A stretch of DNA of 64,000 nt from JANQQC01 sp965262255 (GCA_965262255.1 OZ253505.1:248001-312000); one strand, 5' to 3'. Counted from the first letter of the stretch, positions 36,867 through 45,957 are shown. A program made the numbers and translations. The notes: generated by a model from the letters alone, not told the origin.

Positions 36867-37064
36867 CTATTCTTCGTCATATTCATAATCCGAAACTACC
36901 CTAATATTTGGCTCTGTTCCCCCTAGTTCCGAAAGCCGCTTTGCCGCTTCGTATGCCATCATTTTCTCGACTGCGAACTTGAAAAGGCGTTTCGGCTCGC
37001 TGATTTTCGTCAAAACCTTGGCCTCATCAAGAAGCTTATCGTCAATAGTTAACGTAGTCTTCAT
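36867..37064 (-). CDS. vapB: VapB-type antitoxin paired with VapC
   Basis: A 65-residue protein, MKTTLTIDDKLLDEAKVL at the start (ribbon-helix-helix) and an acidic, Tyr-containing tail (YEYDEE). It directly precedes vapC and is the cognate antitoxin by position. It resembles the solo antitoxin at 35691-35891 more than the one at 37107-37310. Confidence 0.85.
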   Translation of the reverse strand: MKTTLTIDDKLLDEAKVLTKISEPKRLFKFAVEKMMAYEAAKRLSELGGTEPNIRVVSDYEYDEE

Positions 37065-37106
37065 TGTTTAGTCTCAATCAACATCAAAAATAATGATCAT
37101 TGAATC

Positions 37107-37310
37107 TCATAGCTCTTCGCCATCATATAGGCGGCGCAAAGTTCGTGATAAATCCTCAAAGTTCCCAGTACGCTTATACTCGCGCTCAGCACTTTCATAT
37201 GCCACAATATACTCTATCGCTCGTCGCAAAAGACTTGGCGTGTCAGAGATTTTTGAAATCATTTTTGCTCTGTTGATCAATTCTTCGTCGAGCGTGACAG
37301 AGAGTTTCAT
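37107..37310 (-). CDS. VapB-like antitoxin, second subfamily, without toxin
   Basis: Start taken at 37310 (MKLSVTLDEELINRAKM) to match the paralogue at 36153-36353; the frame is open from 37325. The 67-residue product ends RTLRRLYDGEEL. There is no PIN gene between it and vapB, so it is either orphaned or acts in trans on VapC. Confidence 0.7.
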   Translation of the reverse strand: MKLSVTLDEELINRAKMISKISDTPSLLRRAIEYIVAYESAEREYKRTGNFEDLSRTLRRLYDGEEL

Positions 37311-37447
37311 GATCAAACCTTTCAAATCAGGAATTTATAACTAAACCGGTAAGTCTATATAAACTACAATACGAACATTTGCAATACATCATTTCGTTAC
37401 CCTCCCCTTTCTATCGTGTCCAACGGACTAGCGTTTTCGTAGAAAAT

Positions 37448-37888
37448 TCACTTGTTCAAGAGAGTTTCATCAATTCGAGATTTTATAGAACGCAGTCTCA
37501 CAAGTAACTCTCGAAGTTGTTGCGTGTCGGGTGAACTTTTCATTATAGTCATCTCAATGGGCTTGCTCTCTGATTGGGTTTCTTCCTTTAACTCGTCCAC
37601 GTTGGAATCTTCCGAGGTGCCAATAATAACCTCTAGACTCTGTTGACTTAAAACTTGTAACGCACCCTTTATAGTGAGTCCCCGCTGAATGATGAGCTTC
37701 TCAACTGCCCTCGCTCCGTCTACATCCTTTGGACGATAGTACCTACGTCCTACACCTCTTTTCACTGGCGCAATATACTTCGGAAACTTAGTCTCCCAAT
37801 ACCTCAGAACGTGGGTCGCTACACCTAACTCAGAGGCAACCTCCCCAACAGAACGGTACGCTTGATTCGACTTTTCTGTGCCTTCCAT
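37448..37888 (-). CDS. MerR-family transcriptional regulator
   Basis: The 146-residue protein has the MerR winged helix: YRSVGEVASELGVATHVLRY (about 11-30), WETKFP and RRYYRPKDVD, followed by a helix with LTIKGALQVL. The C-terminal 60 residues are acidic and variable. In Alphaproteobacteria a MerR-type gene follows ihfA in the plsX-fabH-ihfA operon, exactly as here. The target is unknown. Confidence 0.9.
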   Translation of the reverse strand: MEGTEKSNQAYRSVGEVASELGVATHVLRYWETKFPKYIAPVKRGVGRRYYRPKDVDGARAVEKLIIQRGLTIKGALQVLSQQSLEVIIGTSEDSNVDELKEETQSESKPIEMTIMKSSPDTQQLRELLVRLRSIKSRIDETLLNK

Positions 37889-37898
37889 TGAACACGCT

Positions 37899-38213
37899 CT
37901 AGTCGGAACTATTTTTGATCGCCTGCCTAAGTTCCTTACAAGGATAGAAGGAGACGGCTTTTCGCGCCTTTATTACAGCTTCTTCTTTAGTCTTAGGGTT
38001 TCGCCCCAAACGCTCTGCTTTCTTGCGAACCCCAAACTTCCCAAATCTGGAAACTTTCATCTCTCCGTCTTTTTCTAGCCCCTCCCCCATCAGGTCTAAA
38101 ACGCGATTGACCATACTTTGACATTCAACGGAAGTGAGGCCAGTCATATTAACAACCTCGTTGTTTATATCCGCACGTGTGAGTTTGGTTGGTTTCTTTT
38201 TTTTCCTAGGCAT
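37899..38213 (-). CDS. ihfA: Integration host factor subunit alpha / HU-family protein
   Basis: The 104-residue protein shows the HU/IHF fold: KLTRADINNEVVNMTGLTS, a VNRVLDLMGEGL helix, MKVSRFGKFGVRKKAERLGRN-type strands (FGKFGVRKKAERLGRNPKT) and FYPCKELRQAI. The usual Pro at the DNA-intercalating tip appears as RNPKTKEEA. It has a lysine-rich N-terminal extension. Position between fabH and merR supports ihfA. It bends DNA and helps in replication, recombination and transcription. Confidence 0.85.
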   Translation of the reverse strand: MPRKKKKPTKLTRADINNEVVNMTGLTSVECQSMVNRVLDLMGEGLEKDGEMKVSRFGKFGVRKKAERLGRNPKTKEEAVIKARKAVSFYPCKELRQAIKNSSD

Positions 38214-38245
38214 AACTAGTTCCTTTTATAAAATAATCGAGGGTT

Positions 38246-39220
38246 CTACATTCGAAAAACGGTCGCACCCCAAGAGAATCCTCCTCCCATTGCTTCACTA
38301 ACCACTAGGTCTCCCTTTTTAATACGTCCATCGCTAACAGCGGTATGTAAAGCCAACGGTATTGAAGCTGCCGATGTATTACCATGTTTACTGACGGTTG
38401 TGATAACTTTTTCTTCGTCTATTCCAAGTTTGTTGGCTACGGCATCAAGAATCCGCTGATTCGCTTGATGAGGAACAAACCAATCGATCTCTTTAATGGA
38501 CAAATCGGTGTCATCGAGTACTTTTCTAATCGCTTCGGAGATGTTAATCACCGCACTTTTGAAAACCCGATTCCCAAGCATACGTACATGGCCAACTGTC
38601 CCAGTCGATGACGCTCCGCCGTCAACGTATAGGAGATCAGATTGCCGGCCATCAGTTCGAATGTAATGCGTAATTATACCTCGATTCTGTTGCTCTTCGT
38701 CGGTCGAAGATCTGAGTACAATTCCTCCTGCACCATCACCAAACAATACGCACGTTCCCCGATCACTCCAATCTAAGAGTCGCGTAAATGTCTCAGCCCC
38801 TATTACGAGCGCACATTGAAATAAACCCTGCTTTAGGAGCGAATCAGCTGTCGCCAATGCAAACAAAAATCCCGAGCAAACCGCCTGAACGTCAAAGGCA
38901 GCACCTCGTGTAATTCCCAAGTTCGCTTGCACAGCGGTTGCTGTCGCAGGAAATGTGCGATCAGGAGTCGTCGTTGCTAGAACAATTAAATCTATTTCTG
39001 ATGCATCCAGCCCTGCATCACTCAAGGCATCCTTAGCAGCATGAGTTGCCAAGTCCGAAGTTACTTCCTCCTCGTCGGCGATCCGGCGTTCTTGTATTCC
39101 TGTTCGCTCCCGAATCCATTCGTCCGATGTCTCCACTATTGCGGACAATTCGTCGTTCGTCAGAACGCGCTTCGGAAGGTAGGCACCAGTTCCTTCAATT
39201 ATGCTACGTCTCGGCACCAT
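38246..39220 (-). CDS. fabH: Beta-ketoacyl-ACP synthase III
   Basis: Starts fatty acid synthesis by condensing acetyl-CoA with malonyl-ACP. The 324-residue protein has the catalytic Cys in VQAVCSGFLFAL, His in WFVPHQANQRI and Asn in SKHGNTSAASIP, plus TSDEWIRERTGI near the N terminus and GGGFSWGATVF at the C terminus. Complete and typical. Its start overlaps the end of plsX by 17 bases. Confidence 0.96.
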   Translation of the reverse strand: MVPRRSIIEGTGAYLPKRVLTNDELSAIVETSDEWIRERTGIQERRIADEEEVTSDLATHAAKDALSDAGLDASEIDLIVLATTTPDRTFPATATAVQANLGITRGAAFDVQAVCSGFLFALATADSLLKQGLFQCALVIGAETFTRLLDWSDRGTCVLFGDGAGGIVLRSSTDEEQQNRGIITHYIRTDGRQSDLLYVDGGASSTGTVGHVRMLGNRVFKSAVINISEAIRKVLDDTDLSIKEIDWFVPHQANQRILDAVANKLGIDEEKVITTVSKHGNTSAASIPLALHTAVSDGRIKKGDLVVSEAMGGGFSWGATVFRM

Positions 39221-40262
39221 CAGAATCTACTCCGACTTGTTCTTGTGATTGTTGTGGTAATTCTGCAAGCCGCTCGGAAACCTGCTCAACAAATGAACTT
39301 TTTGCAAGTGTCGCAGCCAACTTCATCGCGGTCGCAAATCCTTTGGCATCTGTTCCGCCATGACTCTTTACAACTATACCATTTAACCCTAACAATACTC
39401 CACCATTTACGTTACTTGGATTCATGTCCTCCTTAAACTGGCTCAAACTGCCAGATGCCAGTAACACGCCAACTTTAGATAAGATAGACGAAGATAAAGC
39501 ATTTTTCAGCATAAATGTGAACATACGGGCTAGCCCCTCGGCAGTTTTTAAAGCCACGTTTCCCGTAAACCCGTCTGTAACAATAACATCAATATCACCT
39601 ACTGAGATGTCGTTCCCCTCTACGAAACCAACGAAATTTATCTCTTCGCCGAAAGTTTTAAGAAGTTCAGCCGCTTCCCTAATCTCGTCGTGACCCTTAA
39701 CGTCCTCACTGCCGATATTCAATAAGCCAACCGTCGGTTTGTTCTTTTTGGTGACCGCCTTTGCGTATGCCTCTCCCATCAACGCAAATGAAACGAGTTG
39801 CTGAGCATTTGCTTCTAAATTTGCTCCAACGTCTAGGACGACGCTTTGCCCTTTTTGTGTCGGCCAGATTGCTGTCATTCCTGGCCGATAAACGCCTGCC
39901 ATTTTTCTCAGAACGAGCATAGACATTGCCATCAATGCCCCTGTGTTACCGGCCGAGACGGCTGCCAAAGCGGAGCCCGTCTTAACCTCTTCAATTGCGT
40001 TCCACATGCTGGTTCCCTTCCCGCGCCGCAAGGCATAGGACGGTTTATCTGAGGAACTAATTTTCTTATCCGTATGACGAATCTCTACCCGGTCTTGTAA
40101 ATGAGGCTTGTTTTTCAGCAGATCCCTTAACTCTCCCACATCTCCGTGCAGAATGAACTGAGAGTCATCTGTTCGAGCAAACAAGTCAACCCCGTCAACT
40201 ACGATTCTAGGAGCATCGTCTCCCCCCATTGCATCAAGGGATAGGGTTAGCGGGGTACTCAT
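39204..40262 (-). CDS. plsX: Phosphate acyltransferase PlsX
   Basis: Makes acyl-phosphate from acyl-ACP for phospholipid synthesis. The 352-residue protein begins LSLDAMGGDDAPRIVVDG and contains AVSAGNTGALMA, RPGMTAIWP, LLNIGSEDVKGHD, GFVEGNDISVGDIDVIVTDG and HGGTDAKGFA, all standard PlsX blocks. First gene of the plsX-fabH-ihfA-merR operon, divergent from bamE with a 279-base gap between them. Confidence 0.96.
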   Translation of the reverse strand: MSTPLTLSLDAMGGDDAPRIVVDGVDLFARTDDSQFILHGDVGELRDLLKNKPHLQDRVEIRHTDKKISSSDKPSYALRRGKGTSMWNAIEEVKTGSALAAVSAGNTGALMAMSMLVLRKMAGVYRPGMTAIWPTQKGQSVVLDVGANLEANAQQLVSFALMGEAYAKAVTKKNKPTVGLLNIGSEDVKGHDEIREAAELLKTFGEEINFVGFVEGNDISVGDIDVIVTDGFTGNVALKTAEGLARMFTFMLKNALSSSILSKVGVLLASGSLSQFKEDMNPSNVNGGVLLGLNGIVVKSHGGTDAKGFATAMKLAATLAKSSFVEQVSERLAELPQQSQEQVGVDSDGAET

Positions 40263-40541
40263 AGAATCAAATAGAGGTGATAATTTTTTAGAGTTTGAGA
40301 ATTACGAGTTTGCGATTGCCGTGTTTCTGTTAAAAAATTTGTCACGGCCACGAGAGATACTCGCACTGTATAAAAGCGCGCTAAGATTTACGTGTTTAAA
40401 GTTTCGCTATTCTATCTACATTAGCAGATAATCAAGGAATTAACAGAACTATGTTAAAATTCTTTTGCTCTAAAGACTTGCGATATTCAATTATGCACCT
40501 ACCTAGTTAAATGACATCGCCTTAAAATTGCTAGTCCGGTG

Positions 40542-41042
40542 ATGTATAACAATTTGTATTCAAATTCGCCGCTTCTGGAGCAGAAATTGCGCAAATTCTT
40601 GTTTCAAGTTTTAATTATCTCAATGCTTTTCGCATTTGCGACGGCGTGTACACCAACGCGCGACTTTCACGGGTATTTGGCCGACGAAACCGTACCGGCT
40701 GAAGTCGAGCCGGGAATAGACACTCGCTCGAGCGTGTTGGTACGACTAGGCACCCCATCAACCAAAGGCGCTTTTGATAACAACACATGGATTTACATAA
40801 CTTCTTTGCAGGAAAGGTTAGCCTATTTTAAGCCCAAAATTACGGCTCGGACAGTTGTTGCGATTCGATTTAGCGATGAAGATGTTGTTGATGAGGTGCT
40901 TGCATACAACGTCGATGACGGGCATGTCATACGGTATGCCTCACGAGAAACGTCAACACGGGGTCGCGAACTCGGACTTTGGGAGCAGATTTTCGGCAAT
41001 GTTGGCCGGGTCAATGTACTGCCTTCTGAAAACAATCAGTAG
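40542..41042 (+). CDS. bamE: Outer-membrane assembly lipoprotein BamE (SmpA/OmlA)
   Basis: The 166-residue protein has a hydrophobic signal with lipobox FATAC (Cys about 36), then the BamE fold with EVEPGIDTRSSVLVRLGTPS (about 56-75) and NNTWIYITS. It assists beta-barrel assembly in the outer membrane. It starts at ATG 40542 (a GTG lies just upstream). Its position divergent from plsX is typical for Alphaproteobacteria. Confidence 0.88.
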   Translation: MYNNLYSNSPLLEQKLRKFLFQVLIISMLFAFATACTPTRDFHGYLADETVPAEVEPGIDTRSSVLVRLGTPSTKGAFDNNTWIYITSLQERLAYFKPKITARTVVAIRFSDEDVVDEVLAYNVDDGHVIRYASRETSTRGRELGLWEQIFGNVGRVNVLPSENNQ

Positions 41043-41196
41043 GGTGATTGATCAGGGGAATGCGATATCTTGTCGCGTAACTGTGCTTTTTGATAGAATC
41101 TATTTGGCCCAAAAAAGTATCTTCAAGACGTGTTCAATAGACCACTGATATTGTTGAATTAGGTACTTCCTCTAATTTGAGATCAATTGACGTTGT

Positions 41197-41841
41197 ATGT
41201 TCCTCCGATGGATTCCGAACCTTCTAACCCTTAGTCGGTGCGGACTTGGGTTACTGGTTCTTCTGGCTTGTATCAAAGTGGCCTATGCCCAGGAATGTGT
41301 AAGTGAACATCTAGGCAAAGACGATTGTAACAAACTTGTTCAGTTTTGGGCTCAGCTTGCCCTTTTTGCATTCGTTTCCGGCGTGATCACCGATTTCTTG
41401 GACGGATGGTCGGCTCGTTGGTTCAATGCTGAGACTCGATTCGGGGTCTGGTTAGACCCGATCGCAGACAAACTTCTCGTCGCAGCAGCTCTGGCTGGTT
41501 TATCGATCATTTATCACGCGTTAGTTATTGTCATTCCAGCCATCGTGATCATCGCTAGAGATATATTCATTACAGGTTTTAGAATGACACGAATCGGTAA
41601 GAAAGTGGTGCAAGTTTCGACCTTTGCTAAGCAAAAAACTGCTCTTGAAATGGTTGCCATAACACTATTGATTCTGCCTCTCGCTCTGACAAGCTCCTCC
41701 GATCCATATAGCCCCGTCGAACTTGCCGATTATCTTGTCGGGGTTTTGTTCGTGCTACCTCTTTGGGGTGCTTCGGCTATGTCAGTTATTTCCCTTGTTA
41801 AATACCTGAAGCAAGCGATTGAAGCTTCCCACGAGGATTGA
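41197..41841 (+). CDS. pgsA: CDP-diacylglycerol-glycerol-3-phosphate phosphatidyltransferase
   Basis: The 214-residue membrane protein carries the CDP-alcohol phosphatidyltransferase signature D-G-x2-A-R-x8-G-x3-D-x3-D as FLDGWSARWFNAETRFGVWL followed by DPIADKLL (about 67-93). It begins RWIPNLLTLSRCGLG, the usual PgsA start, and has about five membrane segments. There is a small insert with two Cys between the first helix and the second. It makes phosphatidylglycerophosphate. Confidence 0.92.
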   Translation: MFLRWIPNLLTLSRCGLGLLVLLACIKVAYAQECVSEHLGKDDCNKLVQFWAQLALFAFVSGVITDFLDGWSARWFNAETRFGVWLDPIADKLLVAAALAGLSIIYHALVIVIPAIVIIARDIFITGFRMTRIGKKVVQVSTFAKQKTALEMVAITLLILPLALTSSSDPYSPVELADYLVGVLFVLPLWGASAMSVISLVKYLKQAIEASHED

Positions 41842-41944
41842 TGGAGCGGATTCTTTGCTTTTATAAATACCTTTCAGAGGTTAGGAACTTGAGTCGCATG
41901 AAAATTTGATAGTTTTGTGATAAATTCTGGATACTCTGTAATTA

Positions 41945-42052
41945 ATGATTCTCCTGTTTGAAAGTTTTCGCATGTTTGCATTAGTCGCTCTCGGAACAGT
42001 CTTCTTACTGTTCGCACTTCTGAATTTAATCGAATACAAAAGGCTCGATTAA
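41945..42052 (+). CDS. Small membrane protein, 35 residues
   Basis: The frame reads M-I-L-L-F-E-S-F-R, then a single hydrophobic helix FALVALGTVFLLFALLN and a C-terminal IEYKRLD. A short hydrophobic protein with an N-x-IE-x-x-R-x-D ending is something I recall from other Alphaproteobacteria. It sits between pgsA and the antiporter and is too short to prove by composition alone. The shift from hydrophobic to polar tail and ordered codon pattern favour a real gene. Confidence 0.5.
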   Translation: MILLFESFRMFALVALGTVFLLFALLNLIEYKRLD

Positions 42053-42065
42053 ATTTCTAACTTCT

Positions 42066-42092
42066 GCTGGTGAGACATATTGTTTCACCAGC
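42066..42092 (+). promoter_or_regulatory. Hairpin between the small membrane protein and the antiporter gene
   Basis: GCTGGTGA at 42066-42073 pairs perfectly with TCACCAGC at 42085-42092; four further inner pairs are possible (one G-T), leaving a three-base loop. There is no T run. It could be a weak terminator of the upstream small gene or affect translation of the antiporter, whose ATG at 42098 lies six bases beyond. Confidence 0.4.
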
Positions 42093-42097
42093 GCTCG

Positions 42098-43072
42098 ATG
42101 ATTGGTCTTGCTACCTTGATCCCAGAAACCCTGTTGTACGCGTTGACGCTGTTAGGTGGACTGGTAACCTTAGCCATTGCAAGTAACTTTCTCGTTCAGA
42201 GTACAGTTTCGATTGGTTCCAAACTTGGAATACCTCAACTCATCGTTGGAGTGTTCATAGTAGGCTTTGGAACATCAGTACCAGAAATTTTGGTGGTCGT
42301 CGACGCTGTCGTGTCGGGATACTCTGACGTTGCAGTTGGAACTATAGTAGGTTCTAACATCGCTAATTTATGGTTTGTTTTGGTAGTCCCGGCCCTTATA
42401 ACCTCTATTCCGACCGACTCACCAAACTTGAAATTTGCGTTTTCTGCAATGGTGCTAGTAACATTGATTTGGTTAATCACGACGGTATTCATGCCTGTAA
42501 ACGCCATTATTGGCGTTATTTTCATCTCTCTCCTAATCGTTTATGCTATTGCAACTTACCAAATTCAGAAAAGGTCTGCAATAACTGAGGAAGGAGGAAA
42601 GTCGACAATGGATAGTGTCAGCTTAACTGTAGGGATGGTTATCCTCAGTTTAATTTTGCTACCAATAGGAGCCAATTTCATAATCGATGGCGGCGTAGGC
42701 CTTGCAAAAGCCCTGTCAGTACCGGAAGAGATCATTGGACTCACATTGGTAGCAGTAGGAACGTCTCTACCGGAGATTGGAGCAGGAGTTGCAGCGGCAT
42801 TTCAGAAGCGTCCACAACTGATTATCGGCAACGTCGTAGGATCGAATATCTTCAATATTCTTGGCGCTGGTGGAGTCGCGGCATTATTCCTCTCCTACAC
42901 AATTCCGCCTAGTATTGCTACCTACAGCCATTGGATATTGGCTATAACACCGTTAACACTGCTCCCGTTTGTCGTGTCTTCTAAACCTATTGGCAAACGT
43001 GTGAGTTTGGTTTTACTACTCTTGTATGGGGTATACGTAATCGGTTTGGTACTGGAGTGGAGAATTATTTGA
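42098..43072 (+). CDS. Calcium/sodium-type cation antiporter (CaCA family)
   Basis: The 324-residue protein has about ten membrane helices in two inverted halves, each with the family alpha-repeat: GFGTSVPEILVV and GTIVGSNIANL in the first, AVGTSLPEIGAG and GNVVGSNIFNIL in the second. The acidic residues of SVPE and SLPE are the ion-binding ones. Start at ATG 42098 is chosen over a TTG at 42080. The ion specificity (Ca, Na, K or H) cannot be read from sequence. Confidence 0.9.
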   Translation: MIGLATLIPETLLYALTLLGGLVTLAIASNFLVQSTVSIGSKLGIPQLIVGVFIVGFGTSVPEILVVVDAVVSGYSDVAVGTIVGSNIANLWFVLVVPALITSIPTDSPNLKFAFSAMVLVTLIWLITTVFMPVNAIIGVIFISLLIVYAIATYQIQKRSAITEEGGKSTMDSVSLTVGMVILSLILLPIGANFIIDGGVGLAKALSVPEEIIGLTLVAVGTSLPEIGAGVAAAFQKRPQLIIGNVVGSNIFNILGAGGVAALFLSYTIPPSIATYSHWILAITPLTLLPFVVSSKPIGKRVSLVLLLLYGVYVIGLVLEWRII

Positions 43073-43161
43073 GATACAGCTCGCAAGAATTCTTTGATTT
43101 ATTGAATTAGAGCTTAACAGCCCGTCACGGTGTAGTACGCAACAATTATCGGCACGGTATA

Positions 43162-45201
43162 TCATCTAACCCAATGTTCATCCTTTGACTCCGGCGTAAA
43201 GTCACTATTTTCTGACACAAAATTTTCTATGTTTCTTATAACCTCCGTTAAACGGTCAACTTGCTTATGTTTTTCGCTGTAATCCGCGTAGGCCTGAAAC
43301 GCATTGTTTAGTAATTGTTCGTAGTCGACGTACCTAGCGTTATGTACTGCTAAAGTGCCTTCGACCACCTCTCGACCTTTTGGACCACTCCACTCTATCG
43401 GCGGATTTCCTAGTATGCAAACTATCTCTATTGGCTCTTGACCAAGATTCGATTCATCTAGTAACTTTAGCATCGCACTCCTATACTTTCCTATCTGCGC
43501 CGAAAGTTCGTGGACGCTTATCTTTATACTCGGACGTTTCAGTTCAACGATTACGTGCTTTCCTGCCGTTTTTCTGTATCCTATATCTATACGACCAAGA
43601 CGTTCAGCGTTAGTCAAACCTTCAGAATTTCGTTTAAAAATTGTTTCAACTCGAGACTCCATAAATTCAGAGGCTTCGACCCTTTCCCACGCGGGATCCA
43701 ATAACCATAAGTGATCAAAAATGTAATCTTGTATGGCTTTCTCAAACGCGTTAGCGTCAACTTTAGATTTTAGTGCACGTATTATTTCAACTCGTTCTTT
43801 GACAATCTGGCCATAAAGATTAAATTCCAAATTGTCGAGTTCATTAAATAGGTTGATCGCTGCTTCGATGTTGTTTTCATCAATAGTCTCGAGTTTATTG
43901 AGATTCTCACCCCAGCTATAAAACTCAAACGCAATAATGGCGTGTTTCCATAGATGACGACGTTCCGCCTCGTCATCAACTCTAATCTGATTTATTTTTC
44001 CTAACCATCTTGTTGCAGACTTTTTCCTATCTTTAGACAGACAATTGATCCATCCCTTGATCGCGGGGATCTGCATTGCATTTCTAGAACCTTCTTTTGA
44101 CCTTTGCTCTGCCCATGATTTTTGAATATGTTTAAGCTCTAAACTAACGATCTCCTTAATCATTTCGTATCGTGGATCATCCTCAACAATTTTTTGCCTA
44201 GAACTCGTTGCTGCATCTTCATCAACTTCACAGTCATCACTGTCTGGACCATCGTACTTGTCCAAGTCGTCTATATATAGCTCTCCGACTAAGTATGAAG
44301 CATATACTCCTCGCTCTGTAAAGTCTCCGAGAATATCCTCTTGAGCCATTTTTCCTCGAACGAAAATAGCTATTCTGTTTAAGTTTTCACCCGAATCGTC
44401 TTTCAACTGATTGCTATGTCCAACTGTACCAAGCCAACCATGAAACCCGATTTCGTTTGGTCCAATTTCCGAAGTTCGATCTTCAGAAAAGATAACATTT
44501 GGGCAGTCAATATTTACCTTTTGCGTTACGCCATAAGTCCAAAGGCATTGAAGTTTATCAAAATATCCTCTGTCCGATGGCGTTATGGGCTTTCCATTAA
44601 TGTTGACTGCGAAGGCATCGTTTGGACCAATTATCGAAAACCTTCGAGCAAGACGTTTTCTTAATCCATCAATTGTGCTGAATGTTTGTTTTTTCCTAAG
44701 CCCAGACAACGTTATCTTAGTTCCTTTTTCGAAGTTTAGGTGAGTTGTCGGAATAGCCGTAGGATAATAGCAGTCCGTATCTTCTTTTATTTTCTCTCGA
44801 ATATCGTCAATTCGCATTTCAAAAGCATTGACCTCATTGCTCTTAGCGGTTTCAACCTTTATGTACTTAGCAATTGAAAATAATGACAACTTCCCGATGC
44901 CTTTTCGTCCCATCGGTGAACGATTTTTCCTCGTTTTTCCAGGTTGGCCTTCTCGTCTCCTATATCCTACGGTGAGAAACTTGTTATTCACGTCCTCAAA
45001 GTCCATGCCGTCCCCATTATCCTGGATGATAATCGTGTCTTTCGCCGCGTCAAACTCGACATTCACAACTGTTGCGTCCGCATCCCAAGAGTTAGCCACA
45101 ATTTCAGCGAGAACTGACGGAACATTACTATAGAGATTTATCCCCAAGTGTTCCAATATGTTAAGGCTTAAACGCATTTCGTATTTAGGTTCTGTGATCA
45201 T
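43162..45201 (-). CDS. GHKL-ATPase/nuclease fusion, BbrUIII/HgiDII-like restriction enzyme
   Basis: The 679-residue protein begins with an HSP90/MORC-like ATPase: the N box EIVANSWDADA (about 34-44), DNGDGM (about 61-66) and GRKGIGKLS (about 98-106). The C-terminal third holds a PD-(D/E)xK-like site with RIDIGYRKT (about 563-571) and HVIVELKRPSI (about 574-584). I relate it to HgiDII-type restriction enzymes, which use such an ATPase. The decayed C5 methyltransferase 38 bases upstream (45240-45660) supports this. Without that partner its activity against host DNA must be off, mutated or prevented by another methylase. It could alternatively be a stand-alone defence ATPase. Confidence 0.7.
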   Translation of the reverse strand: MITEPKYEMRLSLNILEHLGINLYSNVPSVLAEIVANSWDADATVVNVEFDAAKDTIIIQDNGDGMDFEDVNNKFLTVGYRRREGQPGKTRKNRSPMGRKGIGKLSLFSIAKYIKVETAKSNEVNAFEMRIDDIREKIKEDTDCYYPTAIPTTHLNFEKGTKITLSGLRKKQTFSTIDGLRKRLARRFSIIGPNDAFAVNINGKPITPSDRGYFDKLQCLWTYGVTQKVNIDCPNVIFSEDRTSEIGPNEIGFHGWLGTVGHSNQLKDDSGENLNRIAIFVRGKMAQEDILGDFTERGVYASYLVGELYIDDLDKYDGPDSDDCEVDEDAATSSRQKIVEDDPRYEMIKEIVSLELKHIQKSWAEQRSKEGSRNAMQIPAIKGWINCLSKDRKKSATRWLGKINQIRVDDEAERRHLWKHAIIAFEFYSWGENLNKLETIDENNIEAAINLFNELDNLEFNLYGQIVKERVEIIRALKSKVDANAFEKAIQDYIFDHLWLLDPAWERVEASEFMESRVETIFKRNSEGLTNAERLGRIDIGYRKTAGKHVIVELKRPSIKISVHELSAQIGKYRSAMLKLLDESNLGQEPIEIVCILGNPPIEWSGPKGREVVEGTLAVHNARYVDYEQLLNNAFQAYADYSEKHKQVDRLTEVIRNIENFVSENSDFTPESKDEHWVR

Positions 45202-45239
45202 AAGTTTTACTCGTTGATATGCTTACTGATTGTCCTAGC

Positions 45240-45660
45240 TTAACCAAGTTTAACTTGAATCGCATTACCGATTAGCCGTCGCGGCGATTTCGATACTACT
45301 ATTGCTCCGTTTTGGAACAAATTCTCACACCTATCGGAAAAGATAGCAACAACACCCCCTCTCGCAACTAAAATGCGCGAACTGGTTCTGGATGTCCGAA
45401 GCGTTCGTTTCCAAACCCCAGAGCCTGGGTTGTGATTGTCGGAAACGAATCGTCCCAAGACATTCTACCATAAACCGAAGTAAAACTTCGACTGGTGTCC
45501 AGCAGAGGGCAATCTGTAATAAGGTCTTCAGGCCAATCGCGTTAAGTTCCTTCTTTAATTGATGATCTGAACAGATCAAGGTTTCTGCTGGATCGTCTGT
45601 CGGACCTTGTACAGTTGATACAATTCACAAACTGCGCCGTCGATACTCCATACACCAGAA
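45240..45660 (-). pseudogene. C5-cytosine DNA methyltransferase, decayed C-terminal part
   Basis: On the minus strand, one frame reads RDWPEDLI, then SVYGRMSWDDSFPTITTQAL and FGNERFGHPEPVRAF, a stop, LREGVLLLSFP; a second frame then gives RLIGNAIQVKLG and a stop at 45240. These are motifs of the target-recognition, IX and X regions of SalI/HgiDII-type C5 methyltransferases, in the right order. Stops (before RDWPEDL, after RAF) and at least one frameshift are present. The motifs I-VI part is missing or unrecognisable, so no methyltransferase can be made. Confidence 0.8.
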
Positions 45661-45925
45661 CTCGTTAAGTGCAGTCGCTCAAACAAACGAATAACTTCGC
45701 CACGCAGCTAGACCTCTATATCAATACAATAACAAGCTAGGGCAACCCACCTATTACAGTCTAATATATGACTAGGACATTCAATACGCAAGAGCTCATT
45801 TATGGGGTAATTTGTCTTGCGCGCCATAGACTTGCAACATTTCGTTTAGCTTCAGAAGGACTTTGAACAATTTGACCTAATCACAGAAATTCTTCTGACT
45901 GATTCGTCACCGATTGCTCACCTAG
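45661..45925. other. No gene seen
   Basis: Sequence upstream of the methyltransferase remnant and before the monooxygenase promoter. It may contain further decayed methyltransferase sequence on the minus strand, but I cannot identify motifs. Confidence 0.4.
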
Positions 45926-45934
45926 TGATATAAT
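45926..45934 (+). promoter_or_regulatory. Extended -10 promoter of the flavin monooxygenase gene
   Basis: TGATATAAT: TG one base before a perfect TATAAT (45929-45934), with no good -35. Start of transcription near 45941 leaves a very short leader with AGGAG at 45946-45950 and ATG at 45958. Confidence 0.5.
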
Positions 45935-45957
45935 CACATCAAATGCAGGAGCAACCA

